The translations under genes were made by a program, and so were the position numbers. Source: Sclerodactyla briareus (lineage: Eukaryota > Echinodermata > Holothuroidea > Dendrochirotida > Sclerodactylidae). Taken from it: a DNA stretch of 64,000 nucleotides. Location: the NCBI GenBank assembly GCA_026419785.1, contig JAODTK010005781.1, forward strand, positions 248,001-312,000, given 5' to 3'. Below the pieces are notes generated by a model. The model was not told the DNA's origin, made no database searches, and saw nothing but the letters and a program-made list of their open reading frames with translations. This document shows positions 61,101 through 64,000 of this stretch, one piece after another. Within the stretch, counting starts at the first letter, position 1; each line of letters starts with the position of its first letter.

Positions 61101-61147
61101 CAGCCGGAAATCGAGGTCATCATAGTCAGAGCCCCTAGGACTGCCTG
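36971..61147 (-). CDS. RASGRF: RasGRF1/2-family Ras guanine-nucleotide exchange factor, 12 exons seen, N-terminal half outside window
   Basis: RasGRF proteins are Ca2+/calmodulin-responsive exchange factors, with PH-IQ-DH-PH modules acting on Rac and a C-terminal REM plus CDC25 domain that loads GTP on Ras at membranes. On the minus strand twelve splice-bounded exons, in co-linear order, read: second PH end (DLDFRLVVDS), post-PH segment (QCIDNLHYNGL), REM (ERLTDLRFLSIDFLNTF), Ser/Pro linker, pre-catalytic segment (FKDFLEEIVGNPNLLP), and the CDC25 domain (LELAEQL, AVADICRCMHNY, LEITSALMNSSVYRLKR, VSSDGRFKNMREAL, IAHVIQEIRHCQQN, MDDDEMYALSLELE). The vertebrate paralogues cannot be told apart here, so one ancestral gene is likely. 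Most checked exons have frame-breaking indels, and two catalytic exons were not found. Confidence 0.85.
37220..38300. repeat. Microsatellite plus mixed copies of two dispersed repeat families
   Basis: TATC/CATC microsatellite at 37,215-37,285 followed by one AGGTCA-rich unit and, from 37,495, three diverged ~290-bp satellite monomers of the 19.4-21.2 kb type ('gatccctattgttt', 'gtctgatcaag.t.aaatt'). All lie in a RasGRF intron. Confidence 0.7.
38849..38918 (-). CDS. RASGRF: RasGRF CDC25-domain exon (IAHVIQEIRHCQQN)
   Basis: Acceptor 'ttccgttcacacag' and donor GTG|GTAAGTCGG bound 70 bases. IAHVIQEIRHCQQN matches ISHIIREIRQFQQT, followed after one extra base by AYSIAPNGV, matching AYKIEHQAK. 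Without the extra base the exon is 69 bases, exactly the 23 codons of the vertebrate segment. Confidence 0.85.
38940..39488. other. Intron segment with no exon visible
   Basis: The catalytic exon carrying PYLGxYLTDL and EEGxPN is expected between 38,918 and 42,131. Neither this segment nor 41,505-42,130 contains a recognisable trace of it on the minus strand. Confidence 0.6.
39489..41503. repeat. 26-bp minisatellite, 77.5 copies in exact register
   Basis: The unit is 'gagtgtgttcctatgagt' followed by either 'gagggaat' or 'tagggagt'. From 39,489 to the last unit start at 41,491 is exactly 77 x 26 bases, so no indel has accumulated in 2 kb. Two unit types occur, differing at two positions (G/T and A/G) that always change together, interspersed in runs. 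The 't' type contains the hexamer TTAGGG, probably by chance. The array lies in a RasGRF intron where a catalytic exon is missing. Confidence 0.98.
41917..42045 (+). repeat. Dispersed repeat, copy 1 (pair with 49,935-50,065)
   Basis: 'tgagcacta.tc.agaagag.aggc' then 'gt.atcgt.gg.gctcat.cacgatc.a.ac..ccagg.tt' and 'cc.tgaac' occur in the same order here and at 49,935-50,065. An 'agtggtcggg'-type block precedes both. No protein. Confidence 0.65.
42131..42209 (-). CDS. RASGRF: RasGRF CDC25-domain exon (VSSDGRFKNMREALH)
   Basis: Acceptor 'tttttcttctgcag' and donor CATAA|GTAAGTTG bound 79 bases reading TRVTLEKLQ, then after an indel VSSDGRFKNMREALH and two bases of an Asn/Lys codon. The family segment (TKALxDKLQ ... 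VSSxGRFKNLREALKN) needs 80 bases; one is missing. The preceding intron is phase 0 and the following one phase 2. Confidence 0.88.
42941..43053. repeat. 31-bp tandem repeat, about 3.6 copies
   Basis: 'gacagtattgagtttgtatt' plus 'caaatttggaa' repeats with exact 31-base spacing at 42,951, 42,982, 43,013 and 43,044. One unit has 'taat' in place of 'tatt'. Confidence 0.95.
43984..44182 (-). CDS. RASGRF: RasGRF CDC25-domain exon (AIEKW...VADICRC...RLKRVWDKV)
   Basis: This is the strongest single exon. Acceptor 'cctttcgcag' and donor ACG|GTAGGT bound 199 bases reading VSKLVASEILRQ, ATAIEKW, then AVADICRCMHNYTTV, LEITSALMNSSVYRLKR and VWDKVSKT in three frames. Three single-base indels (one missing after the EKW codons, one extra before LEIT, one extra in VSKT) bring it to 198 bases, exactly the 66 codons of the vertebrate segment with no alignment gap. 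No nonsense substitution is seen. Confidence 0.92.
44183..45655. other. Intron with no exon visible; missing catalytic segment
   Basis: The family's IPYEEFxGQGWMK ... MKTxxHFN segment should lie here, between LELAEQL and VASEIL, but no trace was found on the minus strand. Frames at 44,350-44,692 and 44,948-45,190 match nothing known. Confidence 0.5.
45656..45825 (-). CDS. RASGRF: RasGRF exon, start of CDC25 domain (PALELAEQL)
   Basis: Acceptor 'ctttcctcttccag' and donor TCTG|GTAAGG bound 170 bases. The 3' part reads KTSFAVLPALELAEQL then TYIEQQVLMLYHS, matching SALEIAEQLTLLDHLVF. The 5' part contains an in-frame TAG (after AVAEWS) that implies a frame break in the less conserved pre-catalytic stretch. 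Confidence 0.82.
46130..46870. repeat. 40-bp minisatellite, core of 12 exact-length copies
   Basis: The unit is 'tatctagtaacagtcactga' plus 'atagatggggtcgggggtaa'. From 46,281 to 46,761 the unit start recurs every 40 bases without slip. Variants are cag/cat and tcg/tca. Edge units (46,130-46,280 and after 46,770) are shortened and diverged. It lies in a RasGRF intron. Confidence 0.97.
46954..47110 (-). CDS. RASGRF: RasGRF pre-catalytic exon (FKDFLEEIVGNPNLLP)
   Basis: Donor TTTAAG|GTACTG and a probable acceptor 'ccatcactag' bound 157 bases. TSDFESNLELR and, one indel later, DISFKDFLEEIVGNPNLLP then SEHKGTDYFK follow the family's SQDFETNDELK..FLEEVMHDPELL. The 5' edge is less certain because the upstream residues align poorly. 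Confidence 0.75.
47120..48490. other. RasGRF intron, no exon seen; CA repeat
   Basis: A (CA)n tract lies at 47,757-47,777. The frames at 47,191-47,398 are not coding-like in a splice context. Confidence 0.45.
48640..48975 (+). mobile_element. LINE ORF2 C-terminal tail, decayed
   Basis: The plus strand reads QLGMFLYKFHHGMLPVS, then in other frames NYKLAIDHS/NYNTR-like residues, SYRRSRTFP and FRNSLPLALKN, ending with a FKKKLK-type motif ('ttcaagaaaaaacttgaaaa'). This order is the hallmark end of many invertebrate LINE ORF2 proteins. It lies antisense in a RasGRF intron. Confidence 0.7.
49935..50065 (+). repeat. Dispersed repeat, copy 2 (pair with 41,917-42,045)
   Basis: Second member of the pair, with 'tgagcactagtcgagaagag', 'tcgttggggctcatccacgatc' and 'ccctgaacacatcaaatt'. 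Copies differ at roughly one base in five with several indels. Confidence 0.65.
50596..50797 (-). CDS. RASGRF: RasGRF linker exon (AGVVVTSSR ... AAVAFAAATAGA)
   Basis: Acceptor 'caacaacaacatcttcag' and donor GGCC|GTAAGTG bound 202 bases in one open frame: KTTTTASAGVVVTSSRM, STRRASCSTAAVAFAAATAG, then a basic end MRPTRGRRKF. This matches the family's NNGVVMTSCRE ... SALSAASAFAIATAGA. No frame break was seen. The Ala/Thr/Arg-rich linker between REM and catalytic domains carries phosphorylation sites in vertebrate RasGRF; the RRAS context here is a plausible site by inference only. Confidence 0.82.
51235..51510 (+). mobile_element. LINE 3' end (CR1/L2-like) with (TTA)n tail
   Basis: The plus strand reads SLLVKKVSHKRIGDQAFSV, SAPQVWNNIS, DFSSLQIFCRILKTHMF, the usual last residues of LINE ORF2, followed by 'aagcgctatataagcaccag' and a (TTA)n tail at 51,487-51,503. 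A 3' tail of short tandem repeats instead of poly(A) is typical of CR1/L2-like elements. Confidence 0.75.
52174..52346 (-). CDS. RASGRF: RasGRF Ser/Pro-rich linker exon
   Basis: Acceptor 'tttcctttctatttcag' and donor TCGG|GTGAGT bound 173 bases. After a disrupted start it reads PDSPSLTGTSTPPTSPYQL, SSDHLSPKLHLSRSDSNIAA and LSGDSKDS. Residue-level homology is low, as expected for this linker. Assignment rests on position between REM and catalytic exons, strand, splice sites and composition. Confidence 0.68.
52712..52931 (-). CDS. RASGRF: RasGRF Ser/Pro-rich linker exon
   Basis: Acceptor 'ttcccgactcacag' and donor TAAAG|GTAATT bound 220 bases. The 5' part reads PPPSPYLQRSDGSTPPAAP; the 3' part, in another frame, reads SPIAETSTDATTCSDSEAE and HSPRSLRSHRK. 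The switch implies an indel near the middle. The acidic Ser/Thr cluster resembles the SDID/SDDGDTETSP-type linker of vertebrates in character only. Confidence 0.65.
53160..53870 (-). repeat. Diverged inverted copies of the AGGTCA-rich family
   Basis: 'tcaccagatgtcatgaccgtccaaggtaat', 'tgaccgttgacctgaaattttgaac' and 'ctgacctcactttc' are reverse-sense relatives of the family at 21,925-22,880. They lie in a RasGRF intron. Confidence 0.5.
53878..54030. repeat. Compound GATA/GACA/GGCA microsatellite
   Basis: Runs of AGATAG, GGCA, CAGA and GACAGATA tetranucleotide units with substitutions, adjoining the AGGTCA-rich family as microsatellites also do at 21.9, 27.8, 37.2 and 61.3 kb. Confidence 0.92.
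54834..55085 (-). CDS. RASGRF: RasGRF REM (RasGEF_N) exon
   Basis: Acceptor 'tgtccatcttcag' and donor TTGAA|GTAAGT bound 252 bases. It begins SDPRLFKDDEDIRFSKHF, matching SDASLYCDDVDIRFSKTL, then ERLTDLRFLSIDFLNTFLL, a near-identical match to the REM signature, then TYR and, after further indels, TIVDTLMTVYKNPDI for VLDKLITIYKKPI. The REM domain packs against and stabilises the CDC25 domain. At least two frame breaks separate these segments. Confidence 0.93.
55090..58420. other. RasGRF intron with diverged repeats
   Basis: An inverted diverged monomer of the ~290-bp satellite lies at about 56,380-56,600 ('cagcttgagcagacc', 'cacaaggtgtttcagactttacc'). A ~30-bp duplication 'tacagtacagtaaatatt' lies at 56,785-56,830. 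A short exon for the family's RTREGTREAEMS segment is expected here but was not found. The frame at 58,079-58,357 has no family match. Confidence 0.45.
58424..58513 (-). CDS. RASGRF: RasGRF exon after second PH domain (QCIDNLHYNGL)
   Basis: Acceptor 'caattgttctcaacag' and probable donor CAA|GTTAAG bound 90 bases, 30 codons, with no frame break. CIDNLHYNGLLDSSADENS matches CVDNIRCNGLMMNAFEENS, followed by VRLPSVYQ for VTVPQMIK. The Gln before Cys is supplied by the upstream exon end (ISQ). Confidence 0.88.
58780..60000 (-). mobile_element. LINE (CR1/L2-like) reverse-transcriptase fragment, decayed
   Basis: In N- to C-terminal order along the minus strand: SNLIFSAEIIERCAAAQL (59,800-59,900; RT fingers), ALAKVAMNIVTEMD (about 59,690), AAFDTVDH (about 59,600; holds the first catalytic Asp), SQVSSHGYLS and CMSQGSMLSHLF (59,380-59,500; relative of VPQGSVLGPLLF), then GESEIPSVVCNLGVLFYSS (59,210-59,285; LINE thumb). 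Frameshifts separate them and the second catalytic YADD-like block was not seen. Same strand as RasGRF, inside its intron. Confidence 0.8.
60130..60530 (+). mobile_element. Possible LINE tail fragment
   Basis: A plus-strand frame ends TFDVQLFKSRIEELN, resembling the Y-D-x-x-x-F-K-S close of some LINE ORF2 proteins, but upstream residues match poorly. It could equally be chance. Confidence 0.3.
60700..60866 (-). mobile_element. tRNA-derived SINE fragment
   Basis: Read on the minus strand, 'caattggtagagcacc' (A-box half, like CAGTTGGTAGAGCA) is followed by 'cctcccgggagactgggg', 'ctagaatcctggtcggg' (B box, like GGTTCGAATCC) and 'tcctagctacc'. About 80 tRNA-like bases precede a non-tRNA body containing 'gacgctcgctcggcacg'. 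Base changes in both boxes show it is a decayed retroposon rather than a tRNA gene. Confidence 0.68.
61010..61147 (-). CDS. RASGRF: RasGRF exon, end of second PH domain
   Basis: Acceptor 'gtgatccaattacag' (or three bases in) and donor CAG|GTAAATC bound 138 bases. It reads SPRGSDYDDLDFRLVVDSR, PPVIVTLMPPPSKQGCM, and after a frame break AAWTSDISQ. This matches DLDFKIxVEPKDxxPFTVILVASSRQEKAAWTSDISQ, including the conserved PH-domain Trp of the C-terminal helix. It is the most N-terminal exon seen; the start of this PH domain and the DH domain should lie beyond 61.2 kb. Confidence 0.9.
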
Positions 61148-61304
61148 CTGTAATTGGATCACAGAGAGCAATCAGTACTGAATCGATATAACTGCTCGAC
61201 AAGGACAATTACTAATAAAGGTTTGCTTGGGTGAAATTTCATTCACCCCTGGGTGGCCTTTGACCTCCAGATGATGGCTTGCGTCATCAAGGTGACCCCT
61301 GAGT

Positions 61305-61425
61305 TACCAGACAGACAGACAGATGGGCTGACTGTGGCAGATCACAATAGCTCGCATCAGCATGGATAGATAGATAGATGGATGGATGAATGGATGGATG
61401 GATGGATGGATGGAAGGATAGGTAG
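61305..61425. repeat. GACA/GATA/GGAT microsatellite with unique-sequence insert
   Basis: CAGACAGACAGACAGAT, then 'ggctgactgtggcagatcacaatagctc', then GATAGATAGAT and (GGAT)n to about 61,417. The insert matches 31,890 and appears to be part of a repeat linked to microsatellites. Confidence 0.9.
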
Positions 61426-61429
61426 GTGA

Positions 61430-62745
61430 GTATTGTGTAAGTTCAGTATTGTGATGAAAAAGGTCACTTATTGGGGTATATGCCCACGGATGCAATGCAA
61501 TGGTCATGTGACACTGCACCCATGCACAACCAGGGAATGCACCTAACTGCGGTACCACCATGTACCACTCAATGCAATGATCATTGGACACGGCATGTGT
61601 ATGAACCTAGTCTCGGCAACCAAACGATAATGCTCCTATACTGCAGAGTTGACAATGCTATGTAACCAATGGAAGAAGGTGAACACTAAATCATGTTTTT
61701 GTCACCTTGTTATGTCTACGTGGGAGGCATGTACTAAACTGACCTTCCACATCAGCTGCTCCACCTATCGCCTAGACAAAAAATCCCCCCCCCCTTCCAA
61801 CATTGGGTACTTGATGCATTACAACTCCTGGCATACAATATCAGCTCATACACATTGTGGTGACTTCTGCATCCATGTTGCTCTACCTATAAATTGTCTA
61901 TGCAGCTTTGCCCAAAGTTAAGAGTAACAAAACCTGTTTGTGCTGATACGATGTTACACATGAAAATGCGATAGGTTGTCCATCAGGGTAGCTCGATCGC
62001 ATGGAGACATTTTCCTCTACAAATAGTTACATACATTTGCCTGCAGTTGCCTCTCCAGTTGATATAAATAGCTTCATTGTGGCATGAACCTATACAGGAA
62101 AAGGTGAATGCACCTAAATCGCAGGGCCATGTACCAACTTCCTCGATTGTGAAAACCTCAGCATTATCAGACCAAAATAATTAGATTGGTCTGCAGAGCT
62201 TATTTCAAATCCTGAAATCATGCACCATCTACACGAACCTCCATCCAGAGATATTAAAATAGGTGACGCCTTACGTTGCATCATTTCCTAGACTTGCGAG
62301 GGTAAGTGCATGTATCTCCTCCAGGCTCTGTTTACAACATCAATTCATTCAGTCCCTGGGGAGGCCCTGTACGTCATAGGCGTAGTTTGATTGGAAATTT
62401 GACCTAAGTTTATTCATAGGACTTCCTCCTAGCAGTACTTATCTCGCAAATGACGTTAGATAGGTTGGGTTGATCACAGGGGAATCGAGATTTACACAAA
62501 TATTTGGACAAGGGCAGCCAAAGCCAGTTGAACTGTAAAGTTATACATACATCTCTGCATGAGCAGTGATTCAGACAAAATGTTAGGTGCATGGTTGACA
62601 GGAAAGTAATACCGTGTAAAGTCAGGCACTTTTGTAAACATTAGAGAAGGGGGGAAACATCCCCCCCCAACCATCAGGATTACTGTTCCTGTGAATGCAT
62701 GTTATGATTGGGAGTCAGGAAACAGAAGGGATTATTTAGGAAATA
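61430..62745. other. No exon recognised, probable RasGRF intron
   Basis: No DH or PH coding signature was found on the minus strand. Short frames at 61,471-61,921 (plus) and 62,410-62,674 (minus) lack splice and family support. Confidence 0.4.
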
Positions 62746-62748
62746 ATG

Positions 62749-62899
62749 AACAGATACGAGGGCTCTGTAGCAGAATTAAACCGGGATGACGTCATAATAG
62801 GCGGTTAGAAAAGCCCGATGCGCAGCCGAGGGCTTTTCCGACATTCATGACGTCAAACCGGTTTTAATTCAAAAACAAAGGTTTACGAGTATCTGTTTA
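62749..62899. mobile_element. Foldback element (~150-bp imperfect palindrome) with two CRE octamers
   Basis: The arms pair through AACAGATAC at the outer ends, then GAATTAAA..CCGG, then a perfect TGACGTCA in each arm (62,787-62,794 and 62,848-62,855), and a central hairpin GAAAAGCCC (62,808-62,816) / GGGCTTTTC (62,830-62,838) around GATGCGCAGCCGA. No coding capacity. It looks like a MITE or foldback transposon; TGACGTCA is also the CREB/ATF consensus site. Confidence 0.75.
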
Positions 62900-64000
62900 T
62901 ACTTCTCAATTCCTAAAATACCCATCACTTTACATATTGTTCCATTACGAAAAATTGGATGATAATGCCTAAGATTGGCAGCGAAACGTTTCAAGGACGT
63001 GTTCGATATAAAACTGTGCAAGCCTACACGCGTGCGTGCCAACTTGTAATCGAGTATCGTGTTTCGACAGCTAAAACGCGTCAAATTACTGGCGCGTGTT
63101 AAACTTTGTGCACGTTTATCTGAACACAAGACATTGCGTGTCGCGCGCTCATCCTTATTGTGAGCTGGGATTTTAGTATAAGACATTATAACCGGTTATA
63201 ATTCACTTTTACACACTAATCTACATACGTAGGTCACGTGGTATTCATGGGAATAGTGAATAGCACCCACCTACTATTGCTACCCCAACCCCTGCACCAG
63301 TTTTCCACAGTACAGCTTCTGTTCACAGAGTCCATTTTATCCCCACGGACACAAGTGTCCTGGGATGTATGGTTCTTGGGTGTGCATTACAAGGGTTACT
63401 CCTTAATTAAAACTTTTCACACAACCATTATTGTCATATGGGCAGACCACTGGGCAGCTATTGAAAGTTTTTTCTACTCCTCACCTGTATATCCAAGATA
63501 TTTTCATTACCATAGATTAATTATCATATAGCATATAATCACTGATAACAGATGGGGGAAGGGACAGACAATGAAGACATAGTAGAGTTACTTTACCGAA
63601 TGCAGTTGTAAATAAGCAAATTCTCAGTCCCATCGGTTCGTACTCTCCAAATATGTAAATTCAAGGCGATGGAATAATTTAAATAGGCATATTACTGCTC
63701 AGGTATTGGGGGTTGTGCCACTATGGTTCAATAATTAAGGCAGTTCCTGTGACACACAAAAAATGGTGCGAATGCTTGCAGTCGCTCTCATGTGATCCTG
63801 ATCACCCGATTGGAGTCAGATTATGTTCAGCAGAGCTGATGCTGGTAAGAGCTAGATAATATCAGTGGCTGGTGACAGCATGAACGGATGAAGCAAACAT
63901 CGCGCAAAATGCAATACATGAAGGCCCATCACTAGCAAATTCATCTCCCTATCCAAGTGATGACTGAGTTAAGAGTAATTACTTAGTTGCAGCAAATAGG
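62900..64000. other. No exon recognised
   Basis: A minus frame at 62,869-63,186 overlaps the end of the foldback element and is Arg/Asn-rich without a known domain. A plus frame at 63,238-63,531 is also unassigned. No RasGRF DH exon was identified. Confidence 0.4.

Overview
This is a stretch of animal nuclear DNA. It has spliced genes with long introns full of tandem arrays, microsatellites, LINE tails and tRNA-derived SINE pieces. There are no bacterial operons, phage genes, CRISPR arrays or rRNA genes. The repeat style (grouped AGGTCA-rich repeats, minisatellites, 'agtggcgtagc'-type repeats) suggests a marine invertebrate, possibly a deuterostome; that assignment is weak and rests on general impression only.

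Layout. (1) About 1-19,400 has no gene I can name. It holds diverged repeats, a probable inverted-repeat element near 9.7-10.7 kb, a family of repeats with GCGCCAC/GTGGCGC palindromes, and a tRNA-derived SINE near 17.2-17.5 kb. (2) About 19.4-24.6 kb is repeat-dense: a ~290-bp satellite organised as 581-bp dimers, an AGGTCA-rich repeat family, CAGC/GGCA microsatellites and a 30-bp minisatellite, with one unassigned candidate exon at 21.68 kb. (3) About 24.9-27 kb, plus strand, holds three consecutive exons of a homologue of PMF1/Nnf1, a subunit of the Mis12 kinetochore complex. The middle exon is followed by degenerate tandem copies of itself. (4) About 27-36.9 kb holds dispersed repeats, a LINE tail and a ~155-bp array. 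(5) About 37.0-61.15 kb, minus strand, holds twelve exons of a Ras guanine-nucleotide-releasing factor (RasGRF1/2 family): the end of the second PH domain, the REM (RasGEF_N) domain, a Ser/Pro-rich linker and the CDC25 catalytic domain to near the C-terminus. The N-terminal half (first PH, IQ, DH) would lie beyond 64 kb. Its introns contain a 2-kb 26-bp array, a 40-bp array and several LINE fragments. (6) The last 3 kb is probably a further RasGRF intron with a striking foldback element.

The two named genes were recognised by reading exons across splice sites against remembered family sequence; no search was run. Most checked exons contain one to three frame-breaking single- or double-base indels, yet splice sites, ancestral exon lengths and amino-acid conservation survive. 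Either the assembly carries indel errors or both genes decayed very recently. Two catalytic-domain exons could not be found. I found no evidence of a new multi-gene system. The most unusual structures are the exactly registered 77-copy array, the tandem exon remnants and the CRE-bearing foldback element.
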